Source: CATOSP01 sp965197545 (GTDB lineage Bacteria > Chloroflexota > Dehalococcoidia > Lucifugimonadales > UBA3495). From it: a DNA stretch of 64,000 nucleotides. Positions within the stretch are counted from its first letter, which is position 1. Every line of letters starts with the position of its first letter. The notes beneath the pieces are model-generated. The model ran no database searches, was not told where the DNA came from, and worked only from the letters and a program-made list of their open reading frames with translations. Of this stretch, positions 41,153-49,887 are shown one piece after another. The translations under genes were made by a program, and so were the position numbers. The DNA lies in contig CBDANJ010000008.1 in the NCBI GenBank assembly GCA_965197545.1, positions 868,001 through 932,000 of the forward strand. Direction: 5' to 3'.

Positions 41153-43474
41153 ATGATCACCACTGACGATTTGAAAAAAGCCCTGCCCAACGTTACCGGG
41201 AAGGTGAGTCTCAAGGGGTTGGGCGCATCGGTGGACGTTTACCGGGACCGTTACGGCATTCCCCACATCCAGGCGGCCAGCGAACGTGACGCATTTTTCG
41301 CCCAGGGTTTCGTGTCCGCTCAGGACCGGCTCTGGCACATGGACTACGACCGCCGACGTGGCATGGGCCGATGGTCCGAAGCCGTGGGACCTTCCGCCCT
41401 GGAGCAGGACAAGCTGATGCGCCGGTTCCGGCTGGAAGCCAGCGCCCGCGCCGACTACGGGGCAGTCAGCAGCCGCACCCGGAAGATGTTCGACGCCTAC
41501 GCCGAGGGTGTCAACGCCTTCATCGAGACCACCGACACACTTCCCGTGGAATACAGCATCACGGGCCTGTCTCCGGAACCTTGGCAACCCTGGGATGGAT
41601 TGGTGGCGTATAAGGTCCGCCACATCCTGATGGGGGTCTTCGAGTCCAAGATATGGCGTGCCCAGGTTGTCCAGAAGTTGGGGCCGGAGAAAGCCGCCAG
41701 CCTCATTCCCGGCTACGAACCCGGCCAACTCGTAATCCTGCCCCCCGGCGAGGCTTACGACGGCCCGTTGTCGGACTGTTTTGAAGAGCTAAAAGAAGGC
41801 GCGGCGGCCCTGAGCCACCTATCCGCCGGCGGCAGCAATAGTTGGGCGATTTCCGGCATCCGCACCGCGTCAGGCAAGCCCATCCTAGCGGGAGACTCCC
41901 ACCGGGCCCTGGACACCCCAAACGTCTACTACCAGAACCACGTTACCTGTCCTGAGTTCGATGTGGTGGGACTGTCATTCCCCGGTGTCCCCGGGTTCCC
42001 TCATTTCGGACATAACGCCTGGGTCTCCTGGTGCGTCACCCACCTGGGCGCGGATTACCAGGACCTGTACATCGAGCGGTTCAAGCCCGGCGACCCTGAC
42101 TACTACCTCTATAAGGGCCAGTGGCTCAGGGCCGACGTGCACCGGGAGACCATCAAGGTCCGCGGGGAAGACGACGTCACGATCCAGGTCCCGGTCACGC
42201 GCCACGGGCCCTTGATCTCCGGGGACCCCGAGAAAGGTTCAGGGATCGCCTTCAAATATACCGCAACAGATGGACCCTCGGAGTGGCCCGATACGCTGTG
42301 GCAGATGCTGTTGGCCAAAGCCAATGACGAGCTCATCGAGTCGATGCGGGAGTGGGTTGACCCCTGCAACAACTTTGTCATCGTGGATGTCCACGGCAAT
42401 ATCGGATACCTGAGCAGGGGAAGGATTCCGGTGAGATCCCAGGCCAACGCCTGGCTACCCGTCCCCGGCTGGACGGGTGAGCACGAATGGCAGGGAGACA
42501 TTCCCTTCGAGGAGTTGCCCCGCTCCGTCAACCCGGAACAGGGGTACATTGCTACCGCCAACAACAAGCCGGTAGGTGACGACTACCCCCATTACATCTC
42601 GGTCGACTTCACTCCCGGGTTCCGCGCCCAACGGGTCACCGACGCCCTGCTTCCATTGGAGAAGCCGTCGGCGAAGGACATGGCGAAAGTACATGGGGAA
42701 AGGCTCTCGATTCCCGCCCGCGCTTATTCCGGTTTCCTTGAGGCGGTGGAGCCGAAGGATGCGCTCTCAGCCGAGGCCAAGGCTAAGCTCACGTCCTGGG
42801 ACGGGAGGATGGAAGCGGACCGGGTGGAACCGGCCATCTACAGCGCGTTCCGCGACGCGATGCTCAAGGACTTGCTTGAACACAACCTGGGCGAGGAGCT
42901 TGCCGCTGTGGCATGGAACCCCGAAGGACGGGGCCTTGGGCAATTCATGGCCCGCCTCAAGGTCCGGCTCATCGGAATGGTTGCCGAGGACGACCGCAGC
43001 CTGTTGCCGCCGGGGGAGGACTGGCAAGGCATTATGGCCAGGGCCCTTTCCGCGGGCGTGATGGGGCTGGAAAAGAGCCTGGGCGGGAAGATGGATGAAT
43101 GGCGCTGGGACCGAATACATCAGGCCAGGCCTAAGCACACCCTGTCCGGGGCGTTTCCGGACGCGGCGGACCTGCTAAACCCGCCCCCGATTCCCACCAG
43201 CGGGGATGGCGACACGCCCTTGGCTGGGTCTTATTCGGTGTCGGACCCGGCGACGGTCACCGGGCTTTCGGTGGTGCGTTACGTCTTCGACGCCTCGGAC
43301 AACTGGAGCCATTCGCTGTGGGCCGTACCGCTGGGAAGCTCCGGCCATCCGGGCAGCCCCCACTACCACGACCAGTCCGAGACCTGGCGCAAGGTGCAGC
43401 TAATTCCCATGCAGTACGACTGGGAGACCATCAAAGCCGACAGCGAGACCCAGCAGAAGTTGCAACCCGCCTAG
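41153..43474 (+). CDS. Penicillin acylase-family (Ntn-hydrolase) amidase
   Basis: 773 residues. The precursor of this family cuts itself before a Ser that becomes the N-terminal nucleophile; here SAGG-SNSWAISG places it at Ser228, leaving a small alpha chain (1-227) and a large beta chain. N-terminal marks are VDVYRDRYGIPHIQA and QGFVSAQDRLWHMD; the beta chain has HFGHNAWVSWCVTHLGADYQD and a late NWSHSLWAVPLGSSGHPGSP with the catalytic Asn region. No signal peptide, unlike classic periplasmic members. Substrates may be acyl-amides or acyl-homoserine lactones. Confidence 0.88.
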   Translation: MITTDDLKKALPNVTGKVSLKGLGASVDVYRDRYGIPHIQAASERDAFFAQGFVSAQDRLWHMDYDRRRGMGRWSEAVGPSALEQDKLMRRFRLEASARADYGAVSSRTRKMFDAYAEGVNAFIETTDTLPVEYSITGLSPEPWQPWDGLVAYKVRHILMGVFESKIWRAQVVQKLGPEKAASLIPGYEPGQLVILPPGEAYDGPLSDCFEELKEGAAALSHLSAGGSNSWAISGIRTASGKPILAGDSHRALDTPNVYYQNHVTCPEFDVVGLSFPGVPGFPHFGHNAWVSWCVTHLGADYQDLYIERFKPGDPDYYLYKGQWLRADVHRETIKVRGEDDVTIQVPVTRHGPLISGDPEKGSGIAFKYTATDGPSEWPDTLWQMLLAKANDELIESMREWVDPCNNFVIVDVHGNIGYLSRGRIPVRSQANAWLPVPGWTGEHEWQGDIPFEELPRSVNPEQGYIATANNKPVGDDYPHYISVDFTPGFRAQRVTDALLPLEKPSAKDMAKVHGERLSIPARAYSGFLEAVEPKDALSAEAKAKLTSWDGRMEADRVEPAIYSAFRDAMLKDLLEHNLGEELAAVAWNPEGRGLGQFMARLKVRLIGMVAEDDRSLLPPGEDWQGIMARALSAGVMGLEKSLGGKMDEWRWDRIHQARPKHTLSGAFPDAADLLNPPPIPTSGDGDTPLAGSYSVSDPATVTGLSVVRYVFDASDNWSHSLWAVPLGSSGHPGSPHYHDQSETWRKVQLIPMQYDWETIKADSETQQKLQPA

Positions 43475-43542
43475 CCCGGCCCCAATCCCGGGGATACGGA
43501 CTTGGCGGCGGGGGTCACTCGCGGGGCGCGGCGGGCGAGCCT

Positions 43543-43794
43543 TTACAAAATCGGCATACCCAGCAGGCCCGCGAACCGGAGCCCCCAGATGGTTGCAGCC
43601 AGCAGGGTAGAGCCTATGAGCACCAGCCCCGGCATCCTGCGCCAGACCGGCGGCCCGCCCTGGTTGCCGGACAACTCCAACCGCCACCCTCTGCCAAGAA
43701 GCAGAATGGTCAGGACCAGCAGCGGCCACGTGAGCACCCGCAAAGCGGGCGCCAGGGCCAACCCGGCTCCTGCATCACTGAGGAGACCGAGCAA
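43543..43794 (-). CDS. Small membrane protein, unknown
   Basis: 83 residues with two likely membrane helices (LRVLTWPLLVLTILLLGRGW and LVLIGSTLLAATIWGLRFAG) joined by a polar loop. TTG 43794 is the first start; the ribosome site is weak. It lies convergent to the acylase gene. No family is recognised. The hydrophobic pattern favours a real gene, but the call is tentative. The remaining sequence up to the MITE at 43896 shows nothing. Confidence 0.45.
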   Translation of the reverse strand: MLGLLSDAGAGLALAPALRVLTWPLLVLTILLLGRGWRLELSGNQGGPPVWRRMPGLVLIGSTLLAATIWGLRFAGLLGMPIL

Positions 43795-43895
43795 GCCCGG
43801 TATGATTCATCACCAGGGGAGAGACAACACCGGACTCAGTACAGCGATGATCGGTTTTTCCACGTGGAAGACTTTTAGCATCTTTCCCCCTTTAG

Positions 43896-44008
43896 TATCT
43901 ATCTCAAAACTGAACCAGCAGGCTTGGGCAGAGGGGAAATCCCCCATAATCCCCCTTTTCCGAAAGGGGGAGACGTTGGGGAAGCCTCGTTTTGAGATAG
44001 TTACTTAA
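43896..44008 (+). mobile_element. MITE, copy B (at the end of the pncC-like gene)
   Basis: About 113 bp with ends CTATCTCAAAAC (43899-43910) and GTTTTGAGATAG (43989-44000). The 8-base CCCTTTAG occurs on both sides (43888-43895, 44009-44016), a likely target duplication. The internal hairpin has an extra CCCCC block. The pncC-like stop codon lies in its right end. Confidence 0.8.
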
Positions 44009-44475
44009 CCCTTTAGGTGGCGGCCCAACAGATCGATCGCAGCCTGGGCCGCGCCGTGCTTAGTGGCGTCACGGTCTCCGTCGACGTGGATTTCGATGGC
44101 CGAGTCTTCCCCGTCTTTGACCGATAGTCCGACCCAGAACGTGCCGATGGCCAGGCCCGACCGGCCCCCCGCCGGTCCCGTGACCCCGGTGGTGGAAACC
44201 GCGAAGTCGGTGCCCGTTAGCTCGCGCACTCCCTTGGCCATCGCGATGGCCATCTCTTCGCTAACGCTGCCGTAGGTGGCATAGTACTCGTCGGGTACCC
44301 CCAATATCTTCTCTTTAAGCCCGCCGGTGTAGGCGACCACTCCGCCGGGATAGTAGCGGGAGCTTCCAGGAACCGTGCCCAGCAAGTATCCAATCAACCC
44401 GCAGGTGCATGCCTCCGCCGTCGAAACCGTCTTGCCCTGGGCGGTCAAGATTTCGGCCAGTTCTGTTACTTCCAT
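44005..44475 (-). CDS. CinA C-terminal domain protein (PncC-like), active-site Ser replaced
   Basis: 156 residues from ATG 44475, with AAGGAG nine bases upstream. PncC hydrolyses nicotinamide mononucleotide to nicotinate mononucleotide in NAD recycling. The fold is clear: SSRYYPGGVVAYTGGLKEKI with LGV, ISTTGVTGPAGG-like 'VSTTGVTGPAGGRSG' and a C-terminal ALDLL-type helix. The family motif AESCTGG reads AEACTCG here (Ala22, Cys25), so the conserved Ser is missing. The last codons and stop are supplied at the edge of a MITE. Function may be altered or lost. The rhomboid gene lies just upstream. Confidence 0.82.
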   Translation of the reverse strand: MEVTELAEILTAQGKTVSTAEACTCGLIGYLLGTVPGSSRYYPGGVVAYTGGLKEKILGVPDEYYATYGSVSEEMAIAMAKGVRELTGTDFAVSTTGVTGPAGGRSGLAIGTFWVGLSVKDGEDSAIEIHVDGDRDATKHGAAQAAIDLLGRHLKG

Positions 44476-44516
44476 CGAATACAACTCCTTATCTCGTCCA
44501 GGCTGCCTCCGCCTGC

Positions 44517-45065
44517 TTAAGCCGTTTCTCTGGGTCTCCTGATCAGCCGCGCCACCACGATTCCGGCCACCAACCCGCATAGGTGTCCTTCCCACGACAC
44601 GAACCCGCCCGTCGGCAACACCCCGAACAATATCCCCCATCCGAACACCGCCATCACGGCCACGGCGATCAGAATGGAAAGGATGCGCCTATCATACCAG
44701 CCCCTGGCAACTAGGTAGCCGAAGTAGCCGAAGACAAGGCCGCTGGCCCCGATGTGGACGGCGGTCCTTCCCATTGCCCAGACTCCCGCGCCCCCGACTA
44801 TGATTATAAACAAGGATACCCACACGAAGCGGCTCCCGCTTCTCATCGCCGACAGCCCGCCCAGCACCAGCAACGGCACGGTGTTGGACAGCAGGTGCCA
44901 CATGTTCCCGTGGAGAAGGGGGCTCAGGGGGATGCCGCGTAGTCCGTCCATTGTGCGCGGCAGGATGCCATAGGCGTTGAGACGGTGGCCGGTAAAGGTG
45001 TTCACCAGTTCCACAACCCAGATCGTCGCGACGAACCCTACCAGCAGGACCAGGCTTGCAAGCAT
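44517..45065 (-). CDS. Rhomboid-family intramembrane serine protease
   Basis: 182 residues with six predicted membrane helices. The catalytic dyad is Ser108 in HIGASGLVFGYFGY and His161 in WEGHLCGLVAG; HGNMWHLLSN supplies the conserved His57 and Asn61 of the oxyanion region. The set is complete, so activity inside the membrane is likely. It starts three bases after the tlyA stop and precedes the pncC-like gene by about 40 bases, so the three form an operon. Confidence 0.9.
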   Translation of the reverse strand: MLASLVLLVGFVATIWVVELVNTFTGHRLNAYGILPRTMDGLRGIPLSPLLHGNMWHLLSNTVPLLVLGGLSAMRSGSRFVWVSLFIIIVGGAGVWAMGRTAVHIGASGLVFGYFGYLVARGWYDRRILSILIAVAVMAVFGWGILFGVLPTGGFVSWEGHLCGLVAGIVVARLIRRPRETA

Positions 45066-45068
45066 GTC

Positions 45069-45809
45069 CTAGCCGGGTTTCCGCAGTAGCAAGAAAAATT
45101 CCCGGTTGCCCGAGCCGCCTAGAATCGGTGATGGGCACAGGTTGCGCACCCGCAGCCCCTCGTTTACCGCCCAGACGATGGTCCGGCCCAGGATGGCGGC
45201 GTGGAGGTATGCGTCACGAATTACTCCGCCCTTGCCGACCTCCCCCTTGCGAGCCTCGAACTGGGGTTTGACCAGGACCACCAGGTAGCAGCCCTGTCTT
45301 AGATGCTCCACTACCGTGGGTATGACCAGTCGCAACGATATAAATGACACGTCCATGGAGATTAGGTCCACGGGTCCGGGTAGCTCGAAGGGGTAACGGG
45401 CGTTGAGCCGTTCCATGACGGCCACCCGCGGGTCCTGCCTCAGCTTGTAGCTCAATTGACCGTAACCGACGTCCACGGCGTAGACCTGGCTCGCGCCCCG
45501 TTGGAGCATACAGTCGGTGAAGCCGCCGGTGGACGCGCCAACGTCCAAGACCGTCAATCCGTCCACCTGGATGCCGAAGGCGTCCAGGGCATGGGCCAGC
45601 TTCAGCCCTCCGCGGCTCACGTAGGGAAGGCCACCCTTGACGTCGATGGCTGCGTCGCCAGCGAACAGGGCGCTGGACTTGAGCACCCGTCCCGACCTGG
45701 AGAAAACCAACCCCTCCGCGATCAGGGTCTGGGCCTGTTCCCGGCTCTCGGCCAAACCTTTTTCCACGAGGAGAATGTCGGCCCGCTTCCTGCCTCCCGT
45801 CTTAGCCAC
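45069..45809 (-). CDS. tlyA: TlyA-family rRNA 2'-O-methyltransferase
   Basis: Methylates ribose in rRNA (C1409/C1920 in known members). 246 residues: N-terminal S4 RNA-binding domain (RADILLVEKGLAESREQAQT), then an FtsJ-like Rossmann fold with SRGGLKLAHAL, the SAM site VLDVGASTGGFTDCML and a SMDVSFISL strand. Typical length and domain order. It heads the tlyA-rhomboid-pncC operon. Some homologues are also reported as haemolysins, but the rRNA role is better supported. Confidence 0.9.
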   Translation of the reverse strand: MAKTGGRKRADILLVEKGLAESREQAQTLIAEGLVFSRSGRVLKSSALFAGDAAIDVKGGLPYVSRGGLKLAHALDAFGIQVDGLTVLDVGASTGGFTDCMLQRGASQVYAVDVGYGQLSYKLRQDPRVAVMERLNARYPFELPGPVDLISMDVSFISLRLVIPTVVEHLRQGCYLVVLVKPQFEARKGEVGKGGVIRDAYLHAAILGRTIVWAVNEGLRVRNLCPSPILGGSGNREFFLLLRKPG

Positions 45810-45847
45810 TAAAGGCCTGCCTGGCCATCGCGCCGCCTGGCGTGGGC

Positions 45848-45985
45848 GGGGGAAATCCCCCCAGACCCCCCTTTTGCGAAAGGGGGGCTATCGACGTTAG
45901 TGCTTGCGGCTCCACTCCATTTTGCCTAGGAAGGAAGCTGACGGCGGACCATTGGAGGTCCTCCCTCTTTCGCAAACGGGGGAAT
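45848..45985. repeat. Dispersed C5/G5 hairpin repeat
   Basis: CCCCCCTTTTGCGAAAGGGG and, about 80 bases on, CTCCCTCTTTCGCAAACGGG. They fill most of the 237-base gap between the tlyA start and the UGSC gene stop. No gene here. Confidence 0.65.
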
Positions 45986-46046
45986 AAGGGCAATTTCTCC
46001 CCCCGTTCCTGTTGGTGAGTGGAGAGGGACCGGCGTCCCCTGCCTC

Positions 46047-47693
46047 TCATGCCCGGAACTGGTCCACTCCCACCGTTGCGGGGCTGGGTCCGCTGGGATG
46101 CACCAGGGACTTGGCCCGGTCCGCTCCAACAACCACTATGAAGTAGCGGTTGGCATTGTCCAGCACGGGCACGGTGATGTTCAACCGTTGCTCTTCGGTC
46201 AGGTTCTCCAGCCACTTCCAGTTGGCGGCTACCCGCGCCTCACCCTTCAGCGGCATGTACTGAATCATCTTGCCCAGGCTGGTGTTGGCGTGGAAATGGA
46301 TGAACTCCTTGGCTGCCTGCTTGGAAAAATTCTCCGCGCCCACGACCCGCGCCACGTCCGGGGGCATCAGGATCAACCGCTCCGACGTGTGCCGCTCCCC
46401 AAGACTGCGAGTCCCGAAGGTGGCCCCGTAGGCGATGGTCTTGAGTAGCCCTTCGGCGGTGGTGTTCCCCTGGTCCTGCGTGTCCAACTCGCCGTCGGTC
46501 GTGAATACACTGACTGCGCTCTCCTGGTCGTTGAAACCCTGGTTGACGTGGAATGGCTCCCAGGGGCTCATGTCTTCGTTTTCGGCGATGCAGTGGACGA
46601 ACTTGCGGGTGGTGCCCACGGTGTCCATGTCCATCTGGTTGGGATACCAGTAGCCCAGGTTCCGCAGGCACAGGGAGAACGCCCGGCCAATGACGATGTT
46701 TACGCGGTTGTCCCGCCCCGGTCCCAAGGCGGACCTGGGGTTGATGCCAAGCTCCTTGGCGATTGGGCCGTTGACTACCAGGAGCGGCGCGTGGGCGCTC
46801 GTGGACATCAGAAGGGACTTGCCCCCGTAGCTGCCAACCTTGGAAAGCGCCTGCACCGCGCCGATTATGACCGGCATGTGCTCGGGCTTGGCCCCGGCCA
46901 TTGCGGCGTTGATGGCAATCTTCTCCACGGTTGCCAGGCCGAACCCCGGAGGCATGTCGCATACCAGGTGGTCCGCGGGCAGGCAGGTGCTCTCGATCAG
47001 GGCGTCAACCGCTTCACGGGTGGCGGGCAGCAACGGCATGCCGTCGGCCCAGTCCCGGTTGATGAAGTCTTCGTTCATGCGCAGGACCGCGTCGAACCGG
47101 TCGTCACCCTCGAAACGCTGGACTCCCAAGGTGTCGATGGCGCGGGAACCGGCCGACGCGGTTTCCGGGGAGGTTATGACCTCCACAAGATCGTCAAAGG
47201 CCAGTTCAGTCTGCCTGACGCATTCGTCGTTGGGCAGGTTGCGGTAGATGCGGGGCACTAACACGAAGCGCAGGTCCGGCATGGCAAACGCCCGGGAGCT
47301 TGAAATGGCGTCTCCCTCGAATCGGCCCGACACGATGGGAACCGCGGGCTTGCCCATCTTCTCGATCTCAATCATGTCGTGGACCATCCACGAACAGCAT
47401 GTCCCTCAATCGGCGGTGGCGCCGATGACGACGTCACACTCCTCGGCGGCCTGCCGCACCAATGGCGGAGAGATGGGGTAGCCGGAACCCGCGTAGAACC
47501 TGGTCTCGCAATTCTGGAACCGTTGTTCCAGCAACTCGCCGACTCGCTTCAACGCCAGGTCGCCGCCGTGGGTACCGCTCCAGAGCAGCCCGACGGTAAG
47601 GTTCTCCAGGGTAGTAGGCCTGGGGTTGATGGGCCTGGCGGTGACAACTCCCCGCTGCTCGGCGATGGGATTCAGGACTTCAAGCAGGTGCAT
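46047..47693 (-). CDS. UGSC-type protein with in-frame TGA: probable selenoprotein
   Basis: Read through the TGA at 47406-47408, this is one 548-residue protein: ATG 47693 (GGAGG seven bases upstream), residues 1-95, then a Sec codon, then GTCCSWMVHDMIEIEKMGKP and on to 46047. The UGSC domain family carries Sec or Cys followed by GSC-(T/S)W-VHD-; here the motif is U-G-T-C. The family is thought to be a redox enzyme of unknown substrate. The C-terminal domain (about 200-548) has DWADGMPLLPAT and GAVQALSKVGSYGGKSLL. The second part alone has no ribosome site at its first ATG (47387). A SECIS-like hairpin follows the TGA at once. Without Sec insertion the gene would be a nonsense mutant. Confidence 0.75.
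47377..47404 (-). promoter_or_regulatory. Bacterial SECIS-like hairpin after the TGA codon
   Basis: In the mRNA, UCGUGGA and UCCACGA make a perfect 7-bp stem with loop UGG; a 4-bp lower stem CAUG/CAUG is set off by the bulge CUGU. The loop starts 20 bases after the UGA and has a G among its first two bases, within the published bacterial SECIS limits (16-37 bases). Confidence 0.7.
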
Positions 47694-47737
47694 CTCTTTA
47701 CCTCCAAAAACTTCCACGTATGGTCTATGCCCAAGAC

Positions 47738-47957
47738 AACCACCCCCAATGAATTCCGCGGCGATTATCACCGTATCGCATTAGTCTAATTCCCGCTTCG
47801 GGGGGACGGCGGCGGTGGCGGCGGCTCGTCAAAAGGCTTGCCAGCGGCCTCCGCAGCCAACCGCCGGTTATTCCACTCGACCCACTTTTGATGCTCGTCC
47901 TTCCGTCCGTCCGTCTATATACCGCTTCTCTAAGTATCTCTCAGAAATCATCACTGT
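47738..47957 (-). pseudogene. Tandem-duplicated tail of the next membrane-protein gene
   Basis: This ~220-base unit repeats the sequence 47958-48176, which holds the C-terminal part of the gene at 48006-48395 plus its downstream region. The copy still encodes MISERYLEKR and, in a shifted frame, WVEWNNRRLAAEAAGKPFDE, ending in the same Pro-rich tail. A frame break sits in a GGAC run (about 47898-47910). It has no start and is a relic. Confidence 0.7.
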
Positions 47958-48005
47958 AACCACCCCAAATCATTTCCGCGACGATTCTCACCGAATCGCG
48001 CCAGT

Positions 48006-48395
48006 CTAATTCCCGCGTCGGGGGGACGGTGGCGGTGGGGATTCGTCAAAAGGCTCACCGGCGGCCTCTGCCGCGATTCTCCGGTTGTTCCATTCGACCC
48101 ATCGTTGACGTTCGGCGGCCTGTCCATCCCTGAACCGCTTCTCCAGGTACCTTTCGGAAATCATCACGGCAACCTCCGTCAGGATAAAGCTTTCTGCTGC
48201 AATCAGGATGACAAACGGGGAAGCTCCCCGCCCAATCGCAAGGATGGTCTCTGGCCAGGAATCCGCAGTCCTGACGAACACCTCGTACCATACGACAAAG
48301 CCTGTCAGACTCAGGAGTTGGACGGAAAACAGGATAAAGAACCACGTCTGCCAACCCTCCGGCACACTCCAAATCGCTGTTCGTTCCGTCCGCAT
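48006..48395 (-). CDS. Small two-helix membrane protein, unknown function
   Basis: 129 residues: two membrane helices (about 18-38 WFFILFSVQLLSLTGFVVWY; about 58-80 ASPFVILIAAESFILTEVAV), a charged helix (SERYLEKRFRDGQAAERQRW) and a Pro-rich tail. The pattern is like small membrane proteins with a cytoplasmic coiled segment. ATG 48395 has AGGGG just upstream. No family is recognised. Its 3' part is duplicated in tandem downstream. It lies 24 bases after the SMP-30 gene on the same strand. Confidence 0.6.
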   Translation of the reverse strand: MRTERTAIWSVPEGWQTWFFILFSVQLLSLTGFVVWYEVFVRTADSWPETILAIGRGASPFVILIAAESFILTEVAVMISERYLEKRFRDGQAAERQRWVEWNNRRIAAEAAGEPFDESPPPPSPRRGN

Positions 48396-48419
48396 CCCCT
48401 AGTCTTGCAGACTTACAAC

Positions 48420-49364
48420 CTATGGCCACATTATCCAGCCGGTGCGGCCGGTGCGGCCGGTGCGGCCGGTGCGGCCGGTGCGGCCGGTGCGGCCGGTGCG
48501 GCCGGTGCGGGCACGGAAGAGGTGGCCCCCGCCAGTGGTCACGTAGAGCGTGCGCATATCCGCGTCGCCAAAACAGCAGTTGGTGGGACGGTCGACGCGC
48601 ATTGGGTGGGTTTCCAGGACTCTTCCCGTGGGTGAAAACACGTAAATCATCGGGCCGGGGCCGCTTTCCTCGAAACCCGCACAGGCCACGATGTTGCCGT
48701 CGACATCCAGGGTCATGCCGTCTACGCCCCGGTGGACTCCCCTATGGTCGATGCCGAAGGTGTGCAGGGTCGTGTAGCTGCCCAGGGAGCCGTCATGGTT
48801 GATGGGATAGGCGCGAAGCTGACGGGGCTGGTCCTCCGAATAGTCGCTCTGGGCCACGTACAGGGTCTTCTGGTCCCGGGAGATGAGGACTCCGTTCGGC
48901 CGGCTCACGTCGAAGGTAGCGCGATTAAGTTCCCACCGCCCGCTTGCTTGGGGGTCCAGGCGCAGGACCGACATGTGGTCCAACTCCTGGTCTCCCGCGG
49001 AGCCGTTGAATGGGTCGGTGAACCAGATGCGCCCCTGTTTATCGACGGCAAGGTCGTTGGGGTTGTTGTGTTGGTGGCCGTCCAGCCGGCGGGGTAAGGA
49101 ACTGATAGTCGAGCCGTCCTTCTCGAAGCGCACGATGCGCCTTCCGCCGCTCTGGCAGCCGTAGAGGTTGCCCTGCGCGTCGAAGCATAGCCCATTGGTG
49201 TTGCTGGTCCCGGTGAAATACTCGGTGTTGTCTCCGGTGCGCGGGTCGTAACGCATGATCCGGCTGGCGGGGATATGGGTGTAAAGGACCGCTTCCCCGT
49301 CCCAAACAGGACCTTCGGTAGTGCCGCCCAGGGGACCCGCCACAAGCTCGAAATTCCAACTCAT
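48420..49364 (-). CDS. SMP-30/gluconolactonase-like protein with 9-bp tandem-repeat tail
   Basis: 314 residues; beta-propeller lactonase relative. Metal and active-site regions: GTTEGPVWDGEAVLYTHIPA near 13, NTNGLCFDAQGNLYG near 54, NPNDLAVDKQGRIWFTDPFN near 95, SRPNGVLISRDQKTLYVA near 145, and VDGMTLDVDGNIVACAGFEE near 225. The start has GGGAGGG eight bases upstream. The last 30 residues are a repeat (RTG)n coded by eight perfect 9-bp units, ending in WIMWP. In related proteins the chain ends near TTGGGHLFRAR, so the tail is an add-on. No signal peptide. Confidence 0.85.
   Translation of the reverse strand: MSWNFELVAGPLGGTTEGPVWDGEAVLYTHIPASRIMRYDPRTGDNTEYFTGTSNTNGLCFDAQGNLYGCQSGGRRIVRFEKDGSTISSLPRRLDGHQHNNPNDLAVDKQGRIWFTDPFNGSAGDQELDHMSVLRLDPQASGRWELNRATFDVSRPNGVLISRDQKTLYVAQSDYSEDQPRQLRAYPINHDGSLGSYTTLHTFGIDHRGVHRGVDGMTLDVDGNIVACAGFEESGPGPMIYVFSPTGRVLETHPMRVDRPTNCCFGDADMRTLYVTTGGGHLFRARTGRTGRTGRTGRTGRTGRTGRTGWIMWP
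48439..48510 (-). repeat. Tandem array: 8 copies of a 9-bp unit at a gene end
   Basis: CCGGTGCGG repeated eight times without mismatch in the 3' end of the SMP-30 gene; on the coding strand it gives Arg-Thr-Gly or its circular permutation eight times. Confidence 0.95.
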
Positions 49365-49479
49365 GGTAATACCCTCCCGCCACGGATTGGGGTTGGTCAC
49401 GTCAGTATATCCGGGAGGGCATGGGACTGTCACTAACGGAGGTTTTTGAGTCAGGGTCTTTTGATTCTGGGAGTACTAC

Positions 49480-49835
49480 CCCTTCTCCCTCGAGGGAGAA
49501 GGACGGGATGAGGGTGAAATTCCATGCACCAGCCAGGTTGCCCCTCGCCGCATGGCCCTCACCCCCGGATCAAGTCCGGGGCAGGCTCCAACCCCTCTCC
49601 CAGAGGGCGAGGGGCTGTCGCGGAAAACTGAAAGACCCTGGTTTTTGAGTCCTACATCGTTGGCTCGGGCTGGGTGTAGGTCTGGTCTGGGATTGGAAGG
49701 ACCCCCGGAGTTCATAGGGGCAGGAGAAAAATCCTCATCCGACCCCATTCGCCAAAGGGGGAGGGCCGGGAAGTGCGGCGAGAAGCCGCAATTAAAGCCC
49801 CACTTTCGCAAAAGGGGGGTTGGGGGGATTTCACC
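49480..49835. repeat. Cluster of dispersed palindromic repeats
   Basis: The gap 49365-49887 holds CCTTCTCCCTCGAGGGAGAA, then CCCCCGGATCAAGTCCGGGG within a CCCTCACC...CCTCTCCC block (about 49556-49612), then two C5/G5 hairpin units (49750-49830). No gene is seen. Confidence 0.65.
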
Positions 49836-49887
49836 TACTCCAGCCGGGAAATGGCACGAGGTGCAAGACCTCGCGCCATGCCGCCCG

